Origin: Rosellinia necatrix | Taxonomy: Eukaryota; Ascomycota; Sordariomycetes; Xylariales; Xylariaceae | Assembly: GCA_021209875.1 (NCBI GenBank) | Contig: JAGYVD010000002.1 | Span: forward strand, 4,030,001 to 4,094,000 | Direction: 5' to 3' | DNA length: 64,000 nucleotides | Part shown: positions 1-11,710 of the stretch, piece by piece | How positions within the stretch are numbered: position 1 is the first letter of the stretch | Layout of the letters: every line of letters begins with the position of its first letter | Position numbers and translations under genes: made by a program | The notes under the pieces: generated by a model | Seen by the model: only the letters and a program-made list of their open reading frames with translations | Told to the model about the DNA's origin: nothing | Databases searched by the model: none

Positions 1-988
1 ATATAGCCAACATCGAATTAAAGCTTTAACATACTGCTTAAGAATGGAGGCTGATAGTAGTAATGGTAGTTGGTAACTTAAGTGATCTCGCTGACCGACC
101 GATGGCCGGGTCAAAATGAAGGACAAGCATTTCGTCTCCGTCGTTGTCATCAACGGGGAAGTGTTCGGTATCCGTTATCGGCCTGAATGAGGTGCCATCT
201 ATATCTGCATGGAACCTGACGACGGTATTTACGGGTAGATGGAAGTTGGTTCGATATAAAATAAAAAAAAAGAAGTAGGGGGGGGGATTAGCCATGCTCG
301 GAAATATACTTTACTTTCGCAGTGCCCCTTGGGGAGAGGAGGGAATTAAAACATAGAGCAATATGATATATCTCGGGTTGTTAAAGATAACAACTGTATA
401 CAAGTAAAACGATGGGGCAAGAAAATACGGTTGAGATAGTGTTATCTGGCAGGTCAACGGATGTTTGGGTACGGGTCAGATCATTCTAAACAGTGATTAC
501 GATGTTGAAACAAGGCTGCTCTGTTTGTCTTGTTGCTAAGTGGTGGGATACAGGGCAAGGTAGAGATTAAGTTGGGCACCTAGGTAGTTATGTGCCTGCT
601 GTGACCTTACTAGGGAAGTACCTAGGTAGGTATGTAGTTGTTATAGTGTAGGTATCTTAGGCACTGTAGTTACCCGAGACAGGGATACCCGGTATTGCAT
701 CGAGAGGGTCGATAGGTACTTTCTACCTAGGTACTTATGTAATGTCATAGTTAGTTACTTGGTTATCGATAACAGATTCGGATTGATTAGGCACGTTAAC
801 CGACCCCCCGTGAAGTGTCTCCACTTCCGGCACCAACAAATCGCATAGGTAATCCTTACCAACCCTTACCTGCTTTTTTGAATGAGACTGAGCAGCTGTG
901 ACCAGCTGTGATTATTGCCATCTACCGAATTGCTTCATCGACCTGACCACCAACTGTCGGCCAGCAGGCGACGTCACAACCGGTCGTC
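1..988. other. Intergenic, left edge
   Basis: I see no gene I can support. A short minus-strand open frame at 38-295 lacks family resemblance and runs through an A/G homopolymer tract near 260-285, so I leave it unassigned; it could be a last exon of a gene off the left edge. Between about 575 and 745 the DNA carries several copies of the CCTAGGTA / TAGGTA motif that recurs in intergenic DNA across the window. Confidence 0.5.
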
Positions 989-1402
989 ATGAAAGGCATC
1001 GTGACACCTGCGCGAGGCCGCCCGGCCAAGATCACCAAATCAACCGCCACCCCGCGTACTCGTCCGCTGCGTCGGGTCGACACCGTCCCTAACCAAGACC
1101 CCGATCTCGAGGGGCCCCTCGTCCAGGACGACGACGAGGAGATTGGCGAGGGCGAGGGCGAGGGCGAGGGCGACATCGACGCCGACAACGAACAAGACCA
1201 CAACCAAGAGCAGCAGCAGCAGCAACAGCACCAGCAGCACCAGCAACACCAGCAGCATCATCAACAACAACAACATCTACAACAACAACAACAACATCAT
1301 CATGCTGACTTTGACTCGGAGGCCTCTGCAGCAGCGGCGGCGGCGGCAGCGGCAGTCCATCACCAGCAACAGCAACAGCAGCAACAGCAGCAGCAACAAC
1401 AA

Positions 1403-1452
<50 letters not shown>

Positions 1453-2347
1453 ACAGCAGCACCAACAACAGCAGCATCATCACCAAGCCCTCGACCTGAC
1501 CGCGGCGAGCATCCTCGCGAACAGCGTAAACAACCCCAACGACCAGCCCCACCACCCAGACCTCGGCGGCCCGCACGGCCCGCCTATGGACGGCCCGCCC
1601 GACGCGAACACCACCGAGAACCTGGCGCGGGAGTCCGGCTACAGCAGCGTGGTCGTCGAGAGCGCTCTGGCCAAGCGCCTGGCGCGGGAGCCCGGCATGC
1701 GGCTTGCCCAGCAGCGGCGTCCAGAGCAGGCCCTCAACTTGCAGCGGCGCAGTAACGTGGAGGCCCTGTTCGCGCACATCGCCGGCGACGCCGCCCCGAT
1801 GCCCTGCAAGAACTGCCACAAGGGCCACGGGCCGTGGACCACCTGCGTCGTCGTGGACGGGCAGATGTGCGGCAGCTGTGCCAATTGCTGGTTCAACGCC
1901 TCGGGGGCGAGGTGTTCCTTCCACGGTAAACACATGCCTACCCCGTCCCCCTTTCCCCCCTCCCCCCCCCGTCCTCTCATCCCTGCTCTATTTTCGGGCT
2001 CGTCGGAGCTAATCGGTCGCGTAGAAACCCGGAATCCCGTCGCGCACGGCGGCCAGGTCATGGGAGGCGATGCTATGGGCTTTCAGCTGCCCCCCGCGCC
2101 GCCCCAGGCCATGGCCCCCTTCAATTTCGCGTCCATCCCGGCGTCGTCGGACCCCGTGGTCCGGTACACCGTCGAGCAGGCCATGGCACAGGTTCGGGGC
2201 GCCGACAAGAAGACGCGCTACATGCTCATGATCGAGGCCGCGGCGCGGCAGCTTGCCTTCCAGATTGCCATGTATGAGGAAACGGTCCAGGAAGAGCAGC
2301 AGCAGGGCCCGCCTCCCGCTGTTATGGACGGTCCAGACGCGCCCTAG
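989..2347 (+). CDS. Poly-glutamine protein with DUF3716 zinc-like domain
   Basis: Seen: after a short basic N-terminus come an acidic Glu-Gly run, a Gln/His-rich stretch, an Ala run, a second tract of more than 30 Gln encoded by mixed CAG and CAA, and then a cysteine cluster (CKNC, CVV, MCGSCANC, RCSF) at about residues 270-310. That cluster is the pattern of DUF3716, a fungal domain often found in proteins suspected of acting in the nucleus; its function is not established. The reading frame is open for 452 residues. A good intron candidate lies at 1926-2024 (GTAAAC donor, pyrimidine-rich body, GTAG acceptor) just after the cysteine cluster; it is 99 nt, so removing it keeps frame and gives 419 residues. 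I start at ATG 989, the first in-frame ATG. Regulatory or chromatin roles would be guesses. Confidence 0.75.
1371..1483 (+). repeat. CAG/CAA trinucleotide tract (poly-Gln)
   Basis: An interrupted run of CAG and CAA codons encodes the long glutamine stretch of the DUF3716 protein; a shorter Gln/His-coding tract lies at about 1206-1310. Mixed codons suggest selection for glutamine rather than pure slippage, though length variation between strains is expected. Confidence 0.9.
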
Positions 2348-3484
2348 GAAGATACGGAGGCACCAGTTCGTACGTTCGCCCCAGACCGCGCCATTCGGCT
2401 TTCACCAATCTTCATAAATCATGACCGACCGGGGCACGTGGACCTTTCGCCCCATACCAACACTAGGGGCGGCTTTAGCGGCGCAAATAGATCTAAAGGA
2501 GGGTCATTTGCGGCGTTAGTTACTGGTGCTCCAGCTGCTCCCTTGACGGAGCACAAGTCTGGCCCTTGAGCCTTGGTCTCTCCTATTGGATCGCGATACA
2601 GAATCATCTCAGCCCAGTAACTACACAGAGCTCATCTTACAGCCCTATCTATAATAAGATCCTGAAGCTTGCTCTGTACCTACTAAGGTTTGCGCCTGGC
2701 ATAAGTGGATCATGCAAGGCTGTTCTGTCACGACGCCATATTTCGCGCCTTATCCTCTACCGCGCCATCAGAATAACCCCGGAATCTGTGCGCCTGTGGG
2801 AGGTTACGGCGTTTTCTTACCTGTTTTCTTTCTTCTATTTGATGTGGTCATGGAGGGGGCTGGGGAACGGTTATGGGTTGTGTACAGTCGGTATTGTCTA
2901 CACTGCGGCGATTCTGACCCTACAGAAGGGAAACAATACCTTTCTGGTCGGTACTTTCCATAGGAGTTTGTAGGCAGTGAATGTATTGCACTTCGTGGCC
3001 ATCACGGTTCCTCGAGATTTCGTATTCTCTGGGTCGGTATTACCGAGTTGCTATGGGGGCTTTGCCGTGCACGTTCCTGAAAAAAAAAGAAATGAAAAAA
3101 AGGAAAAAGAAAGAAGAAAGGGGTTTCACTCAAATAAACCAATCTACGATAATGCTAAGGGAAGAGGCTCGCGATTAGAGAATGGTGACCACGCTGTAGC
3201 GCATACCGGTACCCATACTACACATCTGCAGCGCAAATACCATGATCTGAATCGCTGTCCTGCTCGCGAGGACATCGTAGGATTAAATTAAATGAATACG
3301 CCGCGTACCTACAACACCGAGGGTATCTTTCATCTTCTTTTTTAAGGGGTTGGTTTTTTTTTTTAAAAAAAAAAAGTACAACTCCTCGAGCTTTATGCTC
3401 CGCGCAACGAAATTGGCCGTCCGTTCACGCCCAATACAAACTCCAGAGGAGGTCCTGGTCCCGGCCGCTCGGGGGTAACCCGTC
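2348..3484. other. Convergent 3' intergenic region
   Basis: Lies between the 3' ends of the DUF3716 gene (plus) and Swd2 (minus). The open frames here (for example 2566-2973) show no recognisable protein. At 3354-3375 there is a perfect T11-A11 palindromic homopolymer about 110 bp beyond the Swd2 stop codon. Confidence 0.5.
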
Positions 3485-4921
3485 CTACGCGTGCTGGTCC
3501 GGCAGCCAGAACAGCACCTCCTGGTCCGCGGTGGCGAAGAAGTTGAAGCGCGGGTTGAAGGCGATCACGGCGGCCTGTCTCGGGTCCTCTATCGTGTGGG
3601 CCGGGGACAGCGTCTTGCTCTCCGGCGCCGGCTGGGCGAGCGTGTCCCAGACGACCACACCCTGCTTGCCGCCGCCGATGACGAACCGGCCGTCGGTGGT
3701 GAAGCAGCAATCCCCGCTGCTCTCTACGTTGGCGCCGTTCCACCCGCCGTTCATGGCCGCCTCCTCCCCGGGCGCCAGCCGGGCCGTCCGACCGTCGGGC
3801 TTCCGTAGATGGGCCTTGAGGTGCCCCCCGAACGAATCCAGGAGGAAGTGGCCTCCGCCCTTGGTGCCCAGCAGTATCGTTTTTCCGTCGTTGGAAAACT
3901 CGAGTTTCGTCCAGCCCTTCATCATCTGATCGGCGTCGGCCGACCCGCACGATTCGACAACGTCAAACGTGCTAACCGGGGCCTTGTCGAAATTGCGGTG
4001 ATCGTAAATCAGAATCTGTCCGGTCAATGGCGAGCCGATGGCGAAGACTTGCCCGCTAGGATCAAAGGCGGAGAGGTAGGGCGCATTTAGGTGCAGCATG
4101 CCGGTTGCGTTTCTCGTCCCGATGCTCCATAGTCGCACCGTGTTATCCTTGCTACACGAGATGAAATCATCGCTACCGGGGTGCATCGCTAGGTTTGTGA
4201 CGACGCCATCGTGGCCTTCGAAATACCGTATGAATGCATTGTCGTGCGTTGTCAGGTATCGAATCGCATCTATATGGACCGGCGAGTCAGCGTCGTCGCC
4301 CACGAAAGTGTTGCACTAAAGGCGTCGTCATATTACCATTCTGCTTGGTGCTCGCATATATAATGCTGGAGCTATTCCGTGTAAACTTGGCCAATTTGAC
4401 ACCGTACTTCTTGCTAAGCAGCTGTTTATCGTGCCGTCCTTCTCGGACTTTGTAGATCTGAATGGCCTCGTCGCTTTCGGATGTCATTAGGAGCTCGCCG
4501 GGGTCGTCGAAGTCGAGACTGAGGACGTAAGGCTGCGGTCGGCCGTCTTTCGCTTCATCGCGCTTGAAGAGCTGCTGGAGGTTAGCGACTTCGTGCTAGA
4601 CGTCGTTCTAACGAGCCCGACTGGCGGGGCCAGCCCTTATTCCCCGATATTGACTTATTCAAGTGCGGTAGCGGCGCAAGAGAGGCGCGATGATGGGCTT
4701 CTCGCCGAACAGCGCCAGCATGACTGACTTGAAAACACGCCACGATATCATGGAGGCGGGCAGGGGGCGGACGGTACCTTCGTAGGCCGGAAGTTTGCGA
4801 TTATATCCGGCACGGCCGAAGTGCTCGCCAGAGTGCGCGCAAGCGGGAGGGAAGTGGAAGGGGTCCCGTTGGCAGGCGATGCACCATCGAGATGGTCGAG
4901 GTCCATTGGCGTCGAAGCCAT
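3485..4921 (-). CDS. swd2: Swd2/WDR82 WD40 protein of COMPASS and CPF
   Basis: Three exons, 4921-4778, 4574-4337 and 4269-3485, give 388 residues. Seen: FRPTK is split from QLFKRDEAKDG by a 203-nt intron; then a YVLSLDFDDPGELL segment, the TSESDEAIQIYKV and KKYGVKLAKF motifs, and FIRYFEGHDGVVTNLAMHP, followed by further WD repeats with SxDxTVRLW. This order matches the conserved Swd2/WDR82 family. Swd2 is known as a WD40 subunit shared by the Set1 H3K4 methyltransferase complex (COMPASS) and the cleavage and polyadenylation factor in the nucleus. The second intron (4270-4336) splits the Asp codon of KQN-DAIRYL. I chose ATG 4921 because it opens the low-complexity N-terminus before FRPTK; the N-terminal 30 residues are poorly conserved, so this start is the least certain part. 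Confidence 0.9.
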
Positions 4922-5909
4922 CGCGGGCGGGACGAGCTTGTGGCCTTCGCGGAGGAGGGTTTCGTACCAAGCGCGGTTGTTTTTACCAATAGCCGGTGAG
5001 ATCTCATACACACGCAGGGGGGGGAGTAAAGGGAATGAAATGGGACCCGGAGCGTCAGCCGAAAGCACCCGGTAGCAGTTCAATTGGCGCGCTGTGGTTG
5101 AACATGGTAGGTTGAAGGTTCGACGGGAAGATGACCTACACACAGGAAATAAATGAATGCGGCCAGATTCAACAGCTAGCACTGGATGCAGTCCCACACG
5201 GCTAATTGTGGGGCTTCAACTTGCTTGCAGCTCTACTGTAGGCTTACCTAAGGCGCATCCATAGGTATGATGTAGGTAGGTAAGCAGTTACGGTAGTTAC
5301 ATCATATCATGTACCCGGGTAGGTACGTAGCAGGTAAGTGCCCAGGCTATGCAATGCATAGGTGTATCTTCAAATTGAGCTACAGCGATACTATGCTATT
5401 TCTAGCCTAATTCCAGGTCGATCGCGATCGAAACACATGTTTGTCTCTGCAACCAGGTACCTATCAACCCCACCATATTATCAACACCAGCACCCCAGCA
5501 CTTTCAAGACCGAAGAGGATGCAATGCAGCCCTCTGAGAGCTCGGAATGTGGTATTCTTTGAGGTCTGGAGTTATGTCTAAATCAACTCTCATCGTAATT
5601 GGAATTATTATGCCCAACAGGCCTGCTTCGTATGTACTGTACAGTGTCATCAATTCCACATCATCGCCTTTTTTTGACATGATCCTGTAATACCGATGCT
5701 CGATCCTCAATGCCGCTGCTGATGCAGTAGATACCCTCCATGCCTGCTAGTCATCCGCCCGCCAAATGCTTAGGCAACGCAATACAACTATAAAAGGAAC
5801 CGCCGTCGCTCGCATCCATGCGGATATATATGTACAAATACTGCGATATCGTACGCCATACCCGGCTGGGGCATGATTATAGGGTGGGGAGGGGCACATG
5901 TCGATGCTA
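4922..5909. other. Intergenic between Swd2 promoter and GT90 3' end
   Basis: No gene recognised. Copies of the TAGGTAGGTA / TACCTA motif occur at about 5240-5340. Short open frames on both strands look random. Confidence 0.5.
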
Positions 5910-7970
5910 TTACCTGTCTGCTGTGGTGCCCTTACCATCCTCTTTTTTCTGATTGGTACGGGCCGTGGATCCTGACGCAACGGTCGTATAACCAATTGAA
6001 GCTCTATCATCATCTATGACCCGGCCGTATCTATTACAGTGTTAGCAGTGTAATCCCCAAGAAGAGTGAGGGGTGGGGGGAGGATTGGGGGGGTAATGGG
6101 CTACGTACTCTAAAAGTAGCCGAAAGAACCAAACCTCCATGTCCTCATGCCTCAACACCTTGTCAGCCCAATCTCTTTGCTGGTTTGCGAGGCGCTCCGC
6201 CTCCTTCTGTCCCTGGTCATTATCCATGAAGTATCTAACCGCTTCAAGCCAGTCATCCCCCTGAAGGCTGAGTGGGATGTAATGAGCCCACGGCTTAAGC
6301 CACTCCAAGTGCCATTCTCTGAAGATGGCCCACTTGTAGGTAAGACTCTTGCTCCTTAAGAAGGCATAAAATCGGCCACTGAAGGCATTCCCATCTATAT
6401 CCAGTAGGTATTTGTAGCCCCACGCGTCGTTCTGTTCAGCATGGCCATGGACGTTAAAGAACTCTTTCTGTGCTGTACAATCTCCGGGGTCACATTGTCC
6501 CACCCCTGAAAAGTACACATCAATCAAGTGTTTATAGTCGCCCCGAGGCACAAGCTGTGTCTCCCACTTCTCTTTTCCCCCCTTCCCATTGTTCACTAAG
6601 ACTTTGGTGTTGTCGACGGCGTTGATCTTTTGGACGAAACGTTGGCGATGTTGGCGTCGCCAGCCACCATTTCTACTGAACCCGCCTGTAGTCGAACCGC
6701 GCCAGTAGAACCTGCTCTTTTTCTGATCCCATAGCATATCCTCCGACTCGTCGTAATGGACCTTCTCGTACCAGTACCACGGCGATGGGTAGAGTATGTC
6801 CGCGTACGACGAGATCTTGGACTGCGAGAAGATGGGGAAAAGGTCATGAACGATATTGTACGCGTTCGGACGATCGAAGAACCCAAACGTAGAACTCAGG
6901 CTCGGGGAATAGCAAATATCGGACATGGCCGTTATATTGTAGACGAACCCCAACTCGCTCATCCCATACCTAGACACATCATCAATTCTCTCGTCTTCTT
7001 CGAGCGCTCTTGAAGGGCTGTCGGGTGGACAGGACATCCTGGAATGCGTCCATGTTGGTTGATGAGCAAAGACATTAAATCGCGTTAGTTTGCTCTCCTC
7101 AAACCTTGTTCCGTCATTGAGGCCCTTAGGCGCCTCCGTAAAGGCATTTTTCAGGTTAGGTTTATTGGCGGCGGGCATGTTGACTTCCTTGGCCTTCTTC
7201 ACGAGCCTATTCATGTCGTCATGAGGTACGACAACCCTTGACTCATCATGCAAATTAAAACAGAGGTCCATATCAGGCAACCACTTCAGGAACTTGCCCA
7301 GCATGCCGGCGGTTGCTTCTCGTTGCCAATCCGCTCCTCCATCCATATGTGTGATCCTGCCACCACGGATTTGGATACCAAGCAGGGCATTGTCAAACCC
7401 CAGGGCTTCAGCGGCCCGCTCTCGTATCGTTGACGGTTTCAATCCCCAGAAGGGGGTTATGGACTCGTGGACCATGTCAAATTCGTCGATCAACTGAACA
7501 TCCTTCGCTCGCGCAAACTCGAACCACCGGTTGAAATTCGGCGGGGGAGCGATGCCATAACGACGACGGTATTCGGCAACGGCCTGACCCAAGGACTTGG
7601 ATTGCCTTGCCTTCAGAGCTTCGAGTTCTTTCTCCGCTTCCGCTACGAGAAACTTCACAGGGTGGACGCCCGCTGGCGACGCCTTGTAGTTACGATTGGA
7701 GGTAGAGGATGTCGAGATAATGGGTGCCGAGACTGGAGCTTCGGGCTTGGTATCGTGTGCGTGGTCATGGCCATCTTTCTGTTTGGCTTCGTCCGGCGCC
7801 TGAGCTGGAGGATCTTGGGGGGAGCCGGGACCGGTACCCGGGGCATTGTCATGATGGGGATCGAAGATGCCACCCGAGATACTGGAGTCGGGGCCCAGAC
7901 GGAGAAGGCTCGCGATGCAGATGAGCGTGAAGGCGACGCCGCCGATCAACAGTAGCTGACGCCGCCGCAT
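5910..7970 (-). CDS. CAP10-like (GT90 family) type II membrane glycosyltransferase
   Basis: Two exons, 7970-6109 and 6030-5910, give about 660 residues. Seen: a basic start (MRRRQ) followed by a hydrophobic signal-anchor at residues 5-23, then a Pro/Asp-rich stem, then the catalytic region with FYWRGSTTGG near residue 422 and a C-terminal RLLLEY motif. A 78-nt intron (donor GTACGT at 6108, branch-like CTAAC, TAATAG acceptor) joins LLE to YGRVIDDDRASIGY; without splicing the protein would end in a proline-rich tail atypical of the family. Members are related to Cryptococcus CAP10/CAP59-type capsule proteins and transfer sugars, often xylose or glucose, in the secretory lumen; the acceptor here is unknown. 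The open frame extends upstream to 8048 but without an ATG, so ATG 7970 is used. Confidence 0.85.
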
Positions 7971-10784
7971 TGCGCGCAAAGGTTGCGAGAATTTGGCAAT
8001 CGGGAATCTCGAGTCCGTCCTCGTCCTCGTCGTCCTCGTCCTCGTCAATCACGACTTTCGCGCGCTTGCGTCTGCACCTGGCGGTAAAGGGATCGGCAGG
8101 TACATCGGGGCCACCCCTATCAGGACGCAATGTGATGTATTAGAAGGAGTGAAAAGGACGGAGGGAACGGAAAACGGAGAACGGAAAACGGAAAGTGGAA
8201 GGCGGAGGACGGAAGACAGAAAAGAAAGACAGGAGTTGAAAGGCAACAACAAACAGTAAGGAAGCGGCGGAGAGCAAAAATGATTCGGGTAGGGAGGTGG
8301 TGGGCATTAGAAACCCATGGCTACGGGCTTGTCACGTATGGGGACCTCGAAGACTTACTATTAGTAGCAGCGAAATAATGATGTAACCCGAGATAAGGAG
8401 TTAGTCAGTCCCAACGTCCCAACGTAACTGCCTAGTTGCTGCATTGATTAACGATTGATTAATTCGCTACCCGCCCTAACTGCTAACTGCCTACCAAGAT
8501 ACCAAGCAGGTAGTCGCTGCTATGTAACTACAGATTTACTGCCCGTTCCTGCCCTAACCCAATCAAATACACTAGGTAGGTACAAGGCCCCTGACCCATC
8601 CATGGATAGTTCTAGGCCGAGGAATAAGCCGCCATTGCCGCCCCACGGCACTCGGCCCCAAACCTTGCTCTGTTTGTTTCAGTCGAGCAGAAATCAGTTG
8701 CACCAGCTGAATTGCGCCATTATCACACACCTTCGGTTCAAAGTCGAATTACTCGCCGTAGATGGGTAATTATGCTCTGCGTACGAATAAATACCAAGGC
8801 TTGGAATGCTCTAGTGACAAAATCAGTTAGCTCCCGCAGACTACAGCCCCCGGTTTTACGTCAGGGGTGTCAATATAATTCAATTGGTGGCGCCAGCCTG
8901 ACTCTCTGTCCATTGTGGATGGATGCACAACTAGTAGGGTCATAGTAGGGTTGTATTCACACGTGGACATGACTCTCGACGTTTAGCATTTTGTGGCATC
9001 ATGGTACATATAAATGAGGTTTTGGGCAAAAGCTCATACATTATTCACCCCCTAAGCACCTAAGAATGTTCCGTCCACCCAACTCTATTTTGACTATTTC
9101 ATACGAGCCGGTCATCGTCCAGCAGAAGGATTCGGCGATTTCACTAGATCCATGGTTCCCACCAGCCCCCTCATGATTCATTATACTAGTAGAGGCGACA
9201 AGGATGCCGTACTGTAGTTCTCAATACTGGCTAGATCTCCTAAGTATGATAGCGTGTAAGTTGCGCTGAATTGATGGGAGGGAGCAGCCCAACAGCCCAC
9301 CCCTAACTAGATAGGACTGGCGAATGTTGCATCGAGAAGAGATGGCATTAGTTTGATAGACACGTCCGTTAAGTTGGACAATGGTCCTGCCCGTACGATA
9401 GCAACATTATTGAGGCGACGTAACTGAAGAATTTAGTACGGCGGTGCGTACTAAATCGGCAGTCATCGAACTGCTCGAACTCGCCAATGCCTAGCACCTT
9501 CAATCGAACTACGATCATAGTCAAGTTAGGGGGAATTCCTGTTAAGAGAGTTAGTAAAAATGTAGCGAATGACTAAACGTAAAGACTTCATGTAGTTGAT
9601 CAGAGAAACGTGTAAGATTCCTTCGCTTGCATAACATTCATCTATCGGCAACTTAAAAGACTTTGGTCGTAGGAAATATTGAGACCGTCGTCCAGTTATC
9701 ATGCCGAATGGGAGGGTGCGTGGCAGTCAAGCGAAGGACCTCTTGATGCTAGGGGGAAAAAATTGTGTACGCCTTTGCAGAACAAGGAGCCATTATAATG
9801 CTTGGCCATCAAAGGATATTGCACAATACAAACATGGGAAACCAGAGTATCCACGAAGGAGATATCAAGACTAACCTTTACAATGACACTCAACGAATCT
9901 CAACTAAGAGCCGGTAAGCAAGCACATGGCGCTTTCCAAGCTTTTCAGCATTGTTGATAGCGTCGAGAAGGGTCGTTTAGGCACATTCTCACGGTGTTTA
10001 TGATGATTCGACAGTTTGGCCTTTACAGGTCTACAGCATGAAGAGTGTTCCCTCCAATGCCATTTGGTTGAGGTTCTGCCGGCTCGATACCGAAGAGGAG
10101 AAGCGTGTCGGGACCGCGACGCGCCTGATTGCCCTTCACTAGCCGCGGAAAGGGCATCTCGGGGGGGAAGAGTCGATATGCCTGGATTTCTCAACCCAGG
10201 GCACTCTGAAATGTCTTACATGCCTCGGTTGTGACCGTAACCGACGTGGTGATAGCAGTATTGATGATGGGCGGACGTGAGCGTGTTACTATGAAGGTGA
10301 AGGAAGGAGAAAGTCGGTCAAAGGTGGGTATGGAAAAGTTCACACGGCACGAGAGCAGGGGATCCAGCTCCTTTTTTTCTCCTGAAGCTACAATTTGTTC
10401 AATTGTGGTGGGTGAGCCCCGCATAGCCTACTTGGTACATAGCTACTTTGATGGCCAACCAAGCCGGTCCACCAACTGTCGACAGTCCGGAGCGGATCCT
10501 AAAACCAGGGCTGCAGCCAATGGGGCAAACTCTGGCAAACCGAACCCTAACCGATACCATCGATACACAGCGATACACAGCGGGAACCCCCACCAAGGAG
10601 CACCCGGCTCCTCCCACCAGTGCCCTGTGGCTCAATTGAGAATTGCTATACATCTCTAATCGCGAAACATTTCTCGGGTTTCCTCGCACGCCTCTTCCCC
10701 CCCCCCCCCAGCTATTCACCCCAACAACTCTACACACGTCAACACCAACTCTTCGAGGATCGCACCGGTATCATAAAAGCCACG
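7971..10784. other. 2.8 kb intergenic region, divergent promoters
   Basis: Separates the GT90 gene (minus) from eS12 (plus). A polypurine block at about 8155-8235 (GGA/GAAAACGGA repeats) sits in the likely GT90 leader, where it is pyrimidine-rich in the sense direction. A C-run near 10700 precedes eS12. No gene, tRNA or transposon recognised; open frames at 10016-10660 look random. Confidence 0.5.
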
Positions 10785-11462
10785 ATGGTACGTCCAGCCC
10801 AACTCTCTGCTTTTCGAGTGTCCAGCTGTTTTTGTCGCACATCTCAGGGATTGGCCCCGCCTTGCAGATGAGATGTTGGCCCTTTTCCCACAAGGCTGCC
10901 TGGCGACCATGGTCCTGTCCGACCCCTACCACCCTGTAGCTAACATTTGCGCCGTTTTCAGTCGGACGTAGAAGAGAACAACGCCCCCGATGTCCCCGAG
11001 GAGGTCGAAGTCTCCGCCGATGCCTCCAAGGGTCAGATGTCAGTTCTGGACGCCCTGAAGGGTGTCCTAAAGCTCGCCCTCATGCACGACGGCCTGGCCC
11101 GCGGCCTCCGTGAAGCCTCCAAGGCCCTCGACAGGCGACAGGCCCACATGTGCGTTCTTAATGAGACATGCGAGGAGGAGGCCTACAAGAAGCTGGTCAT
11201 TGCTCTCTGCCAGGAGCACAAGATCCCTCTCATCAAGGTCCCCGATGGAAAGCAGCTCGGCGAATGGGCCGGCCTTTGTAAGTCGCCCGACCTCACTATA
11301 CGGCGGTATCGAACCCAAGCTGACAATCGTGTGTTAGGCGTCCTGGACCGAGAGGGCAATGCGCGCAAGATTGTAAACTGCTCGTGTGTTGTGGTTAAGG
11401 ACTGGGGTGAGGAGTCGACTGAACGTTCCGTACTCCTTAACTACTTCCAGACCGAGCAGTAA
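10785..11462 (+). CDS. rps12: 40S ribosomal protein eS12
   Basis: Three exons, 10785-10787, 10962-11277 and 11338-11462, give 147 residues. Seen: the mature start [65 protein letters not shown] and the C-terminus [18 protein letters not shown], all diagnostic of eukaryotic eS12. This is a small-subunit protein at the cytosolic ribosome beak. The first exon is exactly the ATG codon, followed at once by a GTACGT donor and a 174-nt intron ending TTTTCAG; the next codon is TCG (Ser). A 60-nt second intron splits the Cys codon of GLC. Introns immediately after the start codon are common in fungal ribosomal protein genes and often carry transcription-enhancing sequence. Confidence 0.95.
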
Positions 11463-11710
11463 ACGTTATCGACGGGCGTTAAATGGGGATATAGACATCT
11501 GGGACTCGGGGTTCCTATCATATTCACCAAATTCAATGCATGTAGTCTGTTCCTTCTCAGCTGTTATAGATGCTGGGCATGGGAAATTATGACACGCCGG
11601 AATCAAAATAAAAAACCGCATCGAGAAGCATGATCCTGGTCCCGTTCGCCATGACTCCCTAAATCGCAGCCATATACAATGAGCATCCAGTAGCATGACG
11701 TTTCGGCTTC

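Noticed and set aside
38..295. Minus-strand 85-residue open frame at the left edge
   Set aside because: No recognisable family, runs over an A/G homopolymer, and no partner exon inside the window.
1277..1933. Minus-strand frame with poly-leucine
   Set aside because: Antisense reading of the CAG/CAA tract.
10947..11462. Single-exon eS12 model beginning MRRFQ
   Set aside because: Start lies inside the intron and intron 2 would be translated; the spliced model matches the family end to end.
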